Source of the DNA: Lawsonibacter hominis
GTDB taxonomy: Bacteria > Bacillota > Clostridia > Oscillospirales > Oscillospiraceae
Length of the DNA: 64,000 nucleotides
Reading direction: 5' to 3'
Assembly: GCF_014287895.1 (NCBI RefSeq)
Contig: NZ_JACOPP010000014.1
Location: 1 to 64,000, forward strand
A program made the translations under genes and the position numbers. Each line of letters starts with the position of its first letter. Position 1 is the stretch's first letter. Positions 24,413-32,571 of the stretch are shown piece by piece. Below the pieces are notes generated by a model. That model searched no databases. It was not told the DNA's origin and saw nothing but the letters and a program-made list of their open reading frames with translations.

Positions 24413-24728
24413 AGCGCTTCATTTGTTCCGCGAGGTTGACGAGCGCATCCAGCTGCTTGGCGTCCAACGCCTTTAAAGCGTCCATCAGCCGGTGCAGCTG
24501 CTGGGGACAGGGAGTTTCATCATCGAAAAACTCCCGGGGCGTGATACCGAAATAGTCACAAATGTAGAAAAAATTACGCATGGAGGGTAGCATCTTTTGA
24601 TTTTCGATGTTGTTGACGTAAGATTCGCTCAGGCCGATGTCAAGGCTCATCTCGCGGGCGGATACCTGCTTTTGTTCCCGCAGTGCAGTGAGGCGGCGGG
24701 CCAATTGCTCTTCAAACACAATATCCAC
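24411..24728 (-). CDS. XRE-family transcriptional regulator
   Basis: 105 aa. A Cro/CI-type helix-turn-helix covers residues about 9-64 (LARRLTALREQKQVSAREMS, LDIGLSESYVNNIENQKMLP), then MRNFFYICDYFGITPREFFD. The C-terminal 40 residues are helical and may dimerise. Divergent from the Spo0A-C gene, with a 127-base AT-rich gap that could hold operators for both. Target unknown. Confidence 0.85.
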   Translation of the reverse strand: MDIVFEEQLARRLTALREQKQVSAREMSLDIGLSESYVNNIENQKMLPSMRNFFYICDYFGITPREFFDDETPCPQQLHRLMDALKALDAKQLDALVNLAEQMKR

Positions 24729-24855
24729 CCCCCAAAAAAGCTTTTCTATAATTGTACTAGATGTTTGTTGAAAATTATGGTTTTATACACTATATTTAAG
24801 ATGGAGTATAAATTTGAACTAGCTATAAATTAAAAAAACAAGAGGTGAAATAGAT

Positions 24856-25239
24856 ATGGACGTAACTTGTGAAATTGAAAAAAACCGCCAGGCCGAGGTA
24901 GTTCTAGCCTGCCTTGGGATCGCTCGCCGCTATCAGGGGTGGCGGTACATCAAAACCGCGCTGGAGTGGGCCCTGGCGGGGTGGGAACCGGACCGGGAAG
25001 TGTTCATCCGGCTGGGTGTCACATACCGGGTCTCCGCCGCGTCGGTCAAACAGAGCGTCTCCCGCGCCCTCTGGCAGGCCCGGGTCCACCGCCCGGAAGA
25101 GCTGGCCTATATGACCTTTTACGTGGACGGCACGCCCAACCGGACGCGCAGGCAGCTCTGCGCCCTGTGTACCTGGCTGCGCGCCTTTGAGCCGGTATGC
25201 GTGGGCAACGGCGTATTTCGCTGGCGTTTGCGGGAATAA
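24856..25239 (+). CDS. Free-standing Spo0A C-terminal DNA-binding-domain protein
   Basis: 127 aa. YQGWRYIKTALEWALAG then IRLGVTYRVSAASVKQSVSR and ALWQAR align with the Spo0A effector domain (YxGxxYL.. and the recognition helix T/SxxxVxxxIRxA). There is no receiver domain, so binding cannot be phospho-controlled in the usual way. The C-terminus (about 75-127, with CALC and RRQL) is unfamiliar. CAAGAGGTGAAATAGAT precedes the ATG. It is transcribed toward the FAD/Rieske gene, 40 bases away. Role unknown; it could compete at or modify use of 0A boxes. Confidence 0.72.
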   Translation: MDVTCEIEKNRQAEVVLACLGIARRYQGWRYIKTALEWALAGWEPDREVFIRLGVTYRVSAASVKQSVSRALWQARVHRPEELAYMTFYVDGTPNRTRRQLCALCTWLRAFEPVCVGNGVFRWRLRE

Positions 25240-25279
25240 TTTCCTTCCGATTGCAAAAGCTGTTGCGGAGGTGAGGCAA

Positions 25280-26716
25280 ATGCCATCGATTTGGAGCGAA
25301 ACGACCCAAATAGCCCCCCGGCCTCCGCTGCCGGGCGACCTGGAGACCGATACGGCCGTGATCGGCGGCGGCATGGCGGGGGTGCTCACCGCCTGGCTGC
25401 TGAAGGAGGCGGGGGTAGAGTCCGTGGTGCTGGAGGCGCAGCGGCTGGGAAGCGGGCAGACCCGGAACACCACCGCCAAGATCACCAGTCAGCACGGGCT
25501 GATCTACGACAAGCTGACGCGCCGGTTCGGCGCGGAGCAGGCCGGGCAGTATGCCCGGGTCAACCAGCGCGCCATTGCGGAGTACCGGCGTATCGTCCGG
25601 GAGCTTGCCATCGACTGCGCGCTGGAGGAGCGGGCGGCCTATCTCTACTCCACGCTGGACGAGGACGCGCTGCGCGCGGAAGCCCACGCCGCCCGGGCCC
25701 TGGGCCTGAACGCGCAGTTTACCGCCCAGACCGCCCTGCCCTTCCCGGTGAAGGGTGCGGTGCGCTTTGAGGAGCAGGCCCAGTTCCATCCCCTGCGCTT
25801 TTTGGCGGCGGTAGCGGAGCAGGTGACGGTATATGAGCAGACCCTGGTGCTGCGGGTGGACGGAGGGCGGGTGGAGACCGACCGGGGGACCGTGCGGGCG
25901 CGGCACGTCGTGTTCGCCTGCCATTTCCCCTTCGTCAACGCCCCCGGCTACTATTTCGCGCGGATGCACCAGGAGCGCAGCTACGTGCTGGCGCTGAAAA
26001 ACGCCCCGCAGCTGGACGGCATGTACTACGGCGTGGACCCGGAAGGGCTCTCCTTCCGAAACGCGGGGGAATACCTGCTGCTGGGCGGCGGCAACCACCG
26101 GACGGGGGAGAACTCCGCCGGAGGACGCTATGAGCTGCTGCGCCAGGCAGCCCGGCGCTGCTATCCGGACAGCCGGGAGGCGGCGCATTGGTCCGCGCAG
26201 GACTGCATCACACTGGACGGGGTGCCCTATATCGGCGTGTACGCGCCCTCCGTCCCCAATTGGTATGTGGCCACCGGGTTTCAGAAGTGGGGGATGACCT
26301 CCTCCATGGCCGCCGCCATGCTCATCAGCGCCCGTATCACCGGGCGGGAAGACCCGGACGGGGCCGTTTTCTCGCCCCGGCGCTTCAAGCTGCCCGCCGC
26401 CGGGGCCAACCTGCTGGAGGACGGCAAGCAGACGGTAAAAGGCCTCTCGCGCCAGCTTTTCACCTCCGGCCGCGCGGAGCTGGAGGCCCTGCCCAGCGGC
26501 CACGGCGGCGTGGTGGAGCTGGACGGGGAAAAGGTGGGTGCCTACCGGGACGAGACGGGCGAGCTGTTCCTGGTCTCCACCCGCTGCCCCCATCTGGGCT
26601 GCCAGCTGGAGTGGAACCCGGATGAAAAAAGCTGGGAATGCCCCTGTCACGGCTCCCGCTTCGACCACCGGGGCCGCCTGCTGGAGGGACCGGCGCAGAC
26701 GCATCTGACGGAATGA
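25280..26716 (+). CDS. FAD-dependent oxidoreductase fused to a C-terminal Rieske [2Fe-2S] domain
   Basis: 478 aa. The DAO-type FAD fold starts with TDTAVIGGGMAGVLTAWLL (about 23-41) and the Arg-containing EAQRLGSGQTRNTTAKITSQ. The domain ends near 370, followed by a Rieske domain with C-P-H-L-G-C and C-P-C-H-G-S (about 435-465; two Cys-His pairs to bind the cluster). Proteins with this order are widespread in Firmicutes; substrate and acceptor are unknown. The ATG at 25280 is chosen because GCGGAGGTGAGGC lies upstream. Probably co-transcribed with the Spo0A-C gene. Confidence 0.85.
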   Translation: MPSIWSETTQIAPRPPLPGDLETDTAVIGGGMAGVLTAWLLKEAGVESVVLEAQRLGSGQTRNTTAKITSQHGLIYDKLTRRFGAEQAGQYARVNQRAIAEYRRIVRELAIDCALEERAAYLYSTLDEDALRAEAHAARALGLNAQFTAQTALPFPVKGAVRFEEQAQFHPLRFLAAVAEQVTVYEQTLVLRVDGGRVETDRGTVRARHVVFACHFPFVNAPGYYFARMHQERSYVLALKNAPQLDGMYYGVDPEGLSFRNAGEYLLLGGGNHRTGENSAGGRYELLRQAARRCYPDSREAAHWSAQDCITLDGVPYIGVYAPSVPNWYVATGFQKWGMTSSMAAAMLISARITGREDPDGAVFSPRRFKLPAAGANLLEDGKQTVKGLSRQLFTSGRAELEALPSGHGGVVELDGEKVGAYRDETGELFLVSTRCPHLGCQLEWNPDEKSWECPCHGSRFDHRGRLLEGPAQTHLTE

Positions 26717-26799
26717 TGGCCGTTGCAACGGGGGGGAAAATGTGGTATCTTAGATAGCATCAAAAGGAGCCCGATTTCCGCTCCAAAGGAGCCTGAAAG

Positions 26800-28140
26800 A
26801 TGAAAACCATCGCCATCCTGGCCTGCAAGCTGCTGCGCTTTGCGGGCAAGCTGCTGGGCAAGGGCAGCAGCCTGCCCGGCAGCGTGGCCCTGAAGCTGGA
26901 CCCCGATATCCTGCAAAAGATCAAGCTGCCTGACCGGGTCATCGCCGTCACCGGCAGCAACGGAAAGACCTCCACCGTCGAGATGATCGCCCACGTGCTG
27001 CGGCAGAACGGCTGGAAGGTGGCCTACAACCGGGAGGGCTCCAACCAGATCGAGGGCGTGACCACCTTCCTGCTCTCCGACTGCACGCTGGGGGGGACCT
27101 GCCGCAGCGACGTGATCCTGCTGGAGAGCGACGAGCGCTTTGCCCGCCACACCTTCCGGCACTTTACCCCCACGCATTACGTCATTACCAACCTCTATCG
27201 GGACCAGCTCACCCGCAACGGACACCCGGAGTGGATCTTCGACATCCTCCAGGACAGCATCCACCCCGGGACCAGGCTCATCCTCAACGCAGACGATCCG
27301 CTGGTGTCCTGCTTCGCTCTGGGGCGGGACAACCCGGTCACCTGGTTCGGGGTGGAACGGCTGCCCTTCTCCGAGACGCAGCCCTCCGGCCGCTACCGGG
27401 ACGGGGCGTACTGCCCCCACTGCAAGCATCCCATGGAGTATGAATACTACCATTACAACCACATCGGCGCCTACCGCTGCCCCGGCTGCGGGCACCACCG
27501 GCATACGCCGGAGGACGCCGTCACGCAGGCCAGCCTGGAGGAGAAGCATCTGATCCTCAACGGCAAGTACCGCGTGGACATGGCCGTTTCCGGCATCTAT
27601 CACATGTACAACACCCTGGCGGCCTTCTCCGCCTGCCGGGCGCTTGGGCTGGCGGAGGAGCCGATCGCCCGGGCGCTGAGCGGCTACGCCCTGCAAAACG
27701 GACGCATCGTCTCCTTCCGGGCGGGCGAGCGGGCGGGCACGCTGCTGACCTCCAAACACGAAAACTCCATCTCCTACGACCAGTCCATCCGCCTGGCCGT
27801 CCAGGACGGGCGGGACGTGACGGTGCTGGTGCTGGTGGACGCCATCAGCCGCAAATACTTCACCAGCGAGACCTCCTGGCTGTGGGACATCGACTTCGAG
27901 CGCCTGAACGCCCCTCAGGTGAAGCAGATCGTCCTGGCCGGACGGTACAGCAACGATCTGGCCGTCCGCTTCTCCTACTGCCCCATCCCGCCGGAGCGCG
28001 TCCGCGTGATCGGGGACATCGGCGCGGCGGTGGACTGGGTGAAGGAGCACGGCGAGGGCTATATCTATTTCATCACCTGCTTCTCCGACAAGGACAAGCT
28101 GCTGACCCGCGTGCAGGTGGAACAGGAGGGACGGGCATGA
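26800..28140 (+). CDS. murT: Lipid II isoglutaminyl synthase, Mur-ligase subunit (MurT)
   Basis: 446 aa. With GatD it amidates the D-Glu of lipid II to D-isoglutamine. The ATP motif is VIAVTGSNGKTSTVEM (about 47-62); the Mur-ligase middle domain follows; a Cys4 zinc ribbon specific to MurT is CPHC (about 206-209) and CPGC (about 227-230). In the C-terminal domain SWLWDIDFE holds the Asp expected to complete the GatD active site. The motifs look intact. The ATG follows AAAGGAGCCTGAAAG. The stop overlaps the next ATG (ATGA). Confidence 0.92.
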   Translation: MKTIAILACKLLRFAGKLLGKGSSLPGSVALKLDPDILQKIKLPDRVIAVTGSNGKTSTVEMIAHVLRQNGWKVAYNREGSNQIEGVTTFLLSDCTLGGTCRSDVILLESDERFARHTFRHFTPTHYVITNLYRDQLTRNGHPEWIFDILQDSIHPGTRLILNADDPLVSCFALGRDNPVTWFGVERLPFSETQPSGRYRDGAYCPHCKHPMEYEYYHYNHIGAYRCPGCGHHRHTPEDAVTQASLEEKHLILNGKYRVDMAVSGIYHMYNTLAAFSACRALGLAEEPIARALSGYALQNGRIVSFRAGERAGTLLTSKHENSISYDQSIRLAVQDGRDVTVLVLVDAISRKYFTSETSWLWDIDFERLNAPQVKQIVLAGRYSNDLAVRFSYCPIPPERVRVIGDIGAAVDWVKEHGEGYIYFITCFSDKDKLLTRVQVEQEGRA

Positions 28141-28856
28141 AAATCCTCTATCTGTACCCCGACCTGATGAACCTCTACGGGGAGAGCGGGAACCTTTGCG
28201 CCCTGGAGCGCCGCCTGGCGGACCAGGGGGAGGACGTGAGCGTGGACCGGAAAGCGCCGGGGGAGGCGCTGGAGATCGCAGCGTACGATTGGATCTACAT
28301 GGGCGCGGGCACCGAGCGCAGCCAGAAGGCGGCGCTGGAGCACCTGCGGCCCTGCGCCGGAGCGCTGCGGGAGGCGATGGACGCCGGGAAGCATGCGCTC
28401 TTTACCGGCAATGCCGCCGCCCTGTTGGGCCGGGAGATCACCGACGCAGCCGGGCAGGTCTGGCAGGGCCTGGGGCTGCTGGACGTTGCCGTGCGGGAGC
28501 GGCGCGATACGCGCTACACCGGCGACGCCATCGCCCGCCACCCGGAGCTGGAGCGCCCCCTGGTGGGATTTTTCAACCACTGTGAGGACTGGGAGGGGGA
28601 CGTGGAGCCCCTGCTCCAGGTGGTCATGGGCCGGGGAAACCGGGAAGGGGACAGCGGGGAGGGCTTCCGGAAAAACAACTTTCTGGGCACCCACCTGATC
28701 GGGCCCGTCCTGGTGAAAAATCCCCACTTCCACTACTGGCTGCTTTCCCGCCTGCTGGGGCGGACGCCGGAGCCGAGAGAGTACCTCTATGAGGAGAAGG
28801 CCTGGCAGGTGACCTATGACGCGCTTGCGCGCCGAAAGGACCAGCCTGCGGAATAG
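28137..28856 (+). CDS. gatD: GatD-like partner of MurT that lacks the expected catalytic Cys and His
   Basis: 239 aa. The frame (LYLYPDLMNLYGESGNL, WIYMGAGTERSQ, VGFFNHCEDW, FLGTHLIGPVLVKNP) is clearly GatD. But the nucleophile elbow, normally of the form xxCGGYQxLG, reads LFTGNAAALLG (88-98) with Gly-Asn where Cys is expected, and GTYLHGP reads GTHLIGP (184-190) with Ile where the catalytic His is expected. It could therefore be a glutaminase-dead structural partner, with MurT using free ammonia. No frameshift is seen and the gene is translationally coupled to murT. Confidence 0.8.
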   Translation: MKILYLYPDLMNLYGESGNLCALERRLADQGEDVSVDRKAPGEALEIAAYDWIYMGAGTERSQKAALEHLRPCAGALREAMDAGKHALFTGNAAALLGREITDAAGQVWQGLGLLDVAVRERRDTRYTGDAIARHPELERPLVGFFNHCEDWEGDVEPLLQVVMGRGNREGDSGEGFRKNNFLGTHLIGPVLVKNPHFHYWLLSRLLGRTPEPREYLYEEKAWQVTYDALARRKDQPAE

Positions 28857-28886
28857 AACCGGCTTGCCGATTGTTGGCCAGCCGCG

Positions 28887-29167
28887 CGTCCCGCCCGGAG
28901 CATTCGCTCCGGGCGGGACGTCAGCTTGTCGAAAAAGGCCAAAGGCCTTTTCCGACAGAGGGATGCATGACGGACAGGGCTCGATTCTGGCAGAAAAGTC
29001 GCCCTGTCCGTCATGAGGGGTGTCATTTCCGACGCACGTGTCGCCGGAAATGACGGAGCTTCCTTTCCTTCCGTCGTCTGCGGACGACGGAGCTCTGCGA
29101 GGCCCTTCCTCAGGAGGGTTTTCGACCGCCACGCGTCCCGCCCGGAGCATTCGCTCCGGGCGGGACG
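28887..29167. repeat. Cluster of hairpins flanked by two identical 34-base hairpins
   Basis: Hairpins in order: 28887-28920 (CGTCCCGCCCGGAGC, ATTC loop); 28928-28956; 28967-29014 (ATGACGGACAGGGC arms); 29022-29054 (GTCATTTCCG arms); 29071-29090 (CCGTCGTC arms); 29134-29167, identical to the first. They fill almost all of the 315-base gap between gatD and the next gene. The first and last look like one repeated palindromic element (REP-like). Confidence 0.8.
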
Positions 29168-29173
29168 TTTTTT
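29134..29173 (+). terminator. Terminator of the murT-gatD operon
   Basis: The last hairpin of the cluster (15-bp stem, ATTC loop) is followed by TTTTTT at 29168-29173. The identical hairpin at 28887-28920 lacks a T run. Confidence 0.8.
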
Positions 29174-30254
29174 ACAGGCGGGCGAGCAGCGTTCCGGCGA
29201 TCTGATCGGCGGTGCGGTAGACTCCTTCAAAGTCCACGCGGGGGTTGTAGACGGCCTCCAGGTCGTCGTGCATGGCTTTGGCCTGCGCCAGGGATTCCAC
29301 CGCCTCTTCCAGCAGGGCGGCGGACACTTTGCGGGAGAATTTCAGCCGGGGCTTGTTCCGGCGCAGCAGTTCGGAGTCGGCCATGGCGTCCAGCCGCAGG
29401 CGGCGGTAGGGCCGCTTTTCGTAGGGCAGCGCAGGGGTGGAGGAGACGAAACCGAGGGAAAGAGAGGGAATGAGCAGATGCTCCATCCGGTCGGGGAACA
29501 TGGGGGATGGGCAGACGATCACATCGTGCCCTGCGGCCATGGCCCCGTGGGCCAGGTGCGTAAGCATGCCGTGGGCCAGGCCATAGGGATCGGAAAGCTC
29601 GTAGATTCGTTTACATAACAAATCGGCTGTGCTGAACTGACACAGTTCTCCCTTCCAGGTGACGCCGCCGAGGAACCGCTGCACCGGCCGGCCGGAGTCG
29701 CTGCCGGCCTTTCGGACCTCGCGGCTGAGAATGCCGCGGGCCCGCTTTGCCATTTTTTCCTCCAGCGCCTGCGTGCAGAGCAGGGAACGCATGTCTTCCC
29801 CGATCTGTGCGGCGGCGGTGAGGCAGCGGTAGGCCCGCTGGTAGCATCCCTTATAGCCTTTCATACAGGAGATGATCTCACCCTTGACCTGCCGCAGCGC
29901 GTCATGATCGTAATAGTCCCCGAGATTGACATAACATTCTACCGCGCCGGGAAATCTGGGCTCTACCACATGGGGGGCGGTGCCGTCCACCAGGGCGGTT
30001 TTCAGCTGTGGGATCACGATGGCGTCCAGAGAATCGGGGTCGCCGGAGCAGTCGATATACTCCACGGAAAGGCCATGCGCTTCAACGGCTTCCGCGACCC
30101 GGTGCATCAGGGAGGATTTGCCGCAGCCGGGCCCTCCCTTGAGTATGTAGATCTCCTCCGCCTGGGCGGGGTCGATGAGCTGATCGTACAAAGAATAAAA
30201 GCCGCCAGGGGAATTTGCACCCAAAAAGAACCGGACCTGAGGTTGGGCCTGCAT
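29172..30254 (-). CDS. P-loop ATPase of unknown function (PRK06851-like)
   Basis: 360 aa. Opens with QVRFFLGANSPGGFYSLYDQ then a Walker A ILKGGPGCGKSSLMHRVAEA (about 37-56). YIDCSGDPDSLDAIVIPQLK and AVVDGTAPHVVEPRFPGAVE-like text follow, a pattern I associate with PRK06851-family ATPases found in spore-forming Firmicutes. A second, degenerate nucleotide-binding half may occupy 190-320. Biological role unknown. The start at 30254 precedes with GGAGGTCATCTT. Its 3' end abuts the murT-gatD terminator. Confidence 0.75.
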   Translation of the reverse strand: MQAQPQVRFFLGANSPGGFYSLYDQLIDPAQAEEIYILKGGPGCGKSSLMHRVAEAVEAHGLSVEYIDCSGDPDSLDAIVIPQLKTALVDGTAPHVVEPRFPGAVECYVNLGDYYDHDALRQVKGEIISCMKGYKGCYQRAYRCLTAAAQIGEDMRSLLCTQALEEKMAKRARGILSREVRKAGSDSGRPVQRFLGGVTWKGELCQFSTADLLCKRIYELSDPYGLAHGMLTHLAHGAMAAGHDVIVCPSPMFPDRMEHLLIPSLSLGFVSSTPALPYEKRPYRRLRLDAMADSELLRRNKPRLKFSRKVSAALLEEAVESLAQAKAMHDDLEAVYNPRVDFEGVYRTADQIAGTLLARL

Positions 30255-30497
30255 AAGATGACCTCCAAGTTATCAATTTCTCACTCCAAGGTATGCGGGG
30301 GGGCAGGCAGGGGTGCGGAGCGCTGGCGCCGGATAGAGAACCGCCCGGTATAAACCCGCGCGTTTTCGAAAAGGGACTGCAAAATCCTGCAAACACAGGG
30401 AAGGATTACGGATTGACAGGATGTGGGTCCAGCGGGTATGATAAGAATGTGAAAAAATTAACGAAATAATTCCGCGTTTTGGAAAGAGGGAATCGTC

Positions 30498-31919
30498 ATG
30501 CGGGTGTTTGAAACCAGCGTACAGGAATTGAAGAACGATGTGCTTCGGTCGGTTGCCAAGCTGGCCTGGGAGGACGATCTCCAGACGGGCATCCTGGATA
30601 TCCCGGAGCAGATCATCCCCGGCCCGGAGGCCAAGATGCGCTGCTGTATTTATAAAGAGCGGGCCATCATCTCCCAGCGGGTCAAGCTGGCCATGGGGGG
30701 CGACAAGGGCAATCCCAACCTGGTGGAGGTGCTGCCCATCGCCTGTGACGAATGCCCGGTCACCCAAATCGCCGTGGGACCCGCCTGCCGGGGGTGCATC
30801 GCCACCCGCTGCGTCCACACCTGCCCGAAGGACGCCATCTCCATCGTCAATCACCGGGCGGTGATCGACCACAGCAAATGCATCACCTGCGGCAAGTGCC
30901 TGACCGCCTGCCCCTACGGCGCCATTGAGAAGAACCAGCGCCCCTGTGAACGCGGCTGCAAAGCCGGGGCGATTTCCATGGGCGAGGACAAAAAGGCGTT
31001 CGTGGACCCGGCAAAGTGCACCTCCTGCGGCGCCTGTGTGTACCAGTGCCCCTTTGGCGCCATTATGGATAAATCCTTCCTCGTGGACGCAGTGGAGATG
31101 CTCAAGGGTGCGGATAAGTGGAATTACCGGGTATACGCCGCCGTCGCGCCTTCCATCGCCGGGCAGTTTGCGCCCGCCGACCTGAGTCAGGTGGTCACGG
31201 GACTGAAGCTGCTGGGCTTCCACGATGTGGTGGAGGTGGCGCTGGGGGCGGATATGACCGCCAGGCGCGAGGCGCAGGAGCTGACGGAAAAGGGGATGCT
31301 GGCCTCCTCCTGCTGTCCGGCTTTTGTGGACTATGTGGAGAAGAACTTCCCCGAGCAGGCGCATCTGATCTCCGAGACCCCGTCGCCTATGGTGATGGCG
31401 GCCCGTTACATCAAGCAGAGGGACCCCGGCGGAAAAGTGGTCTTCATCGGTCCCTGCGTGGCCAAGAAGAAGGAGTTCCGTCTGGGCAAGACCATGGGCG
31501 CGGTGGACTGCGTGCTGACCTTTGAGGAACTCTATGCCCTGTTTGAGTCCAGGGGGCTCGACGTAGCCCAGCTGGAAGACACCGAACTGGACCAGGCCAG
31601 CGGGTACGGACGTACCTTCGCCCGCAGCGGCGGCGTGGCCGCCGCCGTGGCGGAAGCGCTGAAGGAACAGGGCAGCGATTTTGCCCTGAAGGCCAACCCA
31701 TGCAGCGGGTTTGAGGCCTGCAAGCTGGCGTTCCTGAAAGCGGCGAAGGGTGTGGGAGACTTCAACTTTATCGAGGGCATGGGCTGTGAGGGCGGCTGCG
31801 TCCAGGGGCCCGCCCAGCTGATCCGCAGTCCCCGCAACCAGGGAGACGTGGAGCGCCACGCCAGGCAGGCCGAGGGGCGCACCATCCAAAACGCTGTGGA
31901 AGCGGCGCAGGGAACGTAA
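30498..31919 (+). CDS. Monomeric [FeFe] hydrogenase-like protein, group B type
   Basis: 473 aa. Two 2[4Fe-4S]-type motifs (CITCGKCLTACP at about 128-139 and CTSCGACVYQCP at about 174-185) precede an H-cluster domain. The three H-cluster signatures are SSCCPAF (270-276), IGPCVAKKKE (317-326) and GMGCEGGCVQG (427-437), so all four cluster cysteines (C272/C273, C320, C430, C434) are present. The L1 form SCCP rather than TSCCP and the short L3 suit group B enzymes. An extra Cys-rich segment (CDECP, CRGC, CVHTC, residues 83-109) adds another cluster. Likely handles H2 with ferredoxin produced by the Bcd-Etf complex; direction of catalysis unknown. Confidence 0.83.
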   Translation: MRVFETSVQELKNDVLRSVAKLAWEDDLQTGILDIPEQIIPGPEAKMRCCIYKERAIISQRVKLAMGGDKGNPNLVEVLPIACDECPVTQIAVGPACRGCIATRCVHTCPKDAISIVNHRAVIDHSKCITCGKCLTACPYGAIEKNQRPCERGCKAGAISMGEDKKAFVDPAKCTSCGACVYQCPFGAIMDKSFLVDAVEMLKGADKWNYRVYAAVAPSIAGQFAPADLSQVVTGLKLLGFHDVVEVALGADMTARREAQELTEKGMLASSCCPAFVDYVEKNFPEQAHLISETPSPMVMAARYIKQRDPGGKVVFIGPCVAKKKEFRLGKTMGAVDCVLTFEELYALFESRGLDVAQLEDTELDQASGYGRTFARSGGVAAAVAEALKEQGSDFALKANPCSGFEACKLAFLKAAKGVGDFNFIEGMGCEGGCVQGPAQLIRSPRNQGDVERHARQAEGRTIQNAVEAAQGT

Positions 31920-31988
31920 AAAAAGCCGCAGGGACTGCGGCAGCATCGAGGTTCGAGCCATTGACCGGGAGCAAAAGGGATCGCAAAA

Positions 31989-32104
31989 GGGGATGGAGCG
32001 CCGCGCACGGCGCTCCATCCCCTATTTGTAAGCGAAAACCACCGGCACAGCCGGTGGTTTTCGCTTACAAATAGGGCGGCATAGCGTTCGAACGCTGTGC
32101 CGCC
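31989..32104. repeat. Three back-to-back perfect hairpins
   Basis: 31989-32022: 15-bp stem (GGGGATGGAGCGCCG, CGCA loop). 32021-32075: 26-bp perfect stem with ACA loop. 32075-32104: GGCGGCA-T-AGCGTTCGAACGCT-G-TGCCGCC. Adjacent hairpins share one or two end bases. They lie between convergent genes (hydrogenase and zincin); the A/T-rich arms of the middle one may act as a terminator in both directions. Confidence 0.8.
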
Positions 32105-32131
32105 CTGGAAGGAGCGGGGTGAACACGCCCG

Positions 32132-32512
32132 CTATTCCCCATTCCGCGCCCGGAAATCCTCCATAAATTGCGCATCCTTGAGTTCCAGGCCGCGCTCTCC
32201 GGCCAGGCCCTCGATGTGGTGGGTAAACTCATGGGCCAAGGTGGCGTAGAGCTCCTCCTCCCAGTCTTCCTCCGTCCAGCCCTCCCGGCGGGCCAGGGCG
32301 GCGAAGGAGCCGTAATAGAGGTTGATATACCGCCCCATCTGATCGCTGCAGTACTCGCCCAGAACATACAGCTCCCCCGGAGGGGCCTCCGGATCCTCCT
32401 TGCACTCGGGCAGCAGCGAAATGCCCCCGTTCAGATCCTGGTAGAATTCCGGCGGGAAAGCCTCCGCCAGTTCATCCAGGATCTCGCCGACCAGATCAAA
32501 ACTCAAAAGCAT
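32132..32512 (-). CDS. Zincin-like metallopeptidase family protein
   Basis: 126 aa. The HExxH motif is in ATLAHEFTHHIEGLAGERG (about 91-109), giving HEFTH with a downstream Glu. Upstream DLNGGISLLPECK and YVLGEYCSDQMGRYINLYYG are conserved in the small Firmicute zincin family (metallopeptidase, PF06262-like). The substrate is unknown and activity of the family is poorly proven. Its start lies about 60 bases before the convergent tex stop region on the same strand, so it may be co-transcribed with tex. Confidence 0.8.
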   Translation of the reverse strand: MLLSFDLVGEILDELAEAFPPEFYQDLNGGISLLPECKEDPEAPPGELYVLGEYCSDQMGRYINLYYGSFAALARREGWTEEDWEEELYATLAHEFTHHIEGLAGERGLELKDAQFMEDFRARNGE

Positions 32513-32571
32513 AGGGCCCCCTCCTCAAGCGTCCGCTGCGCGTCTGCGCTGCCCGGCCGTGCGCTCCCGGC

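Noticed and set aside
28887..29167. CRISPR array
   Set aside because: The units are different palindromes and not repeats with unique spacers of constant length; no cas genes are present. No CRISPR array was found anywhere in the window.
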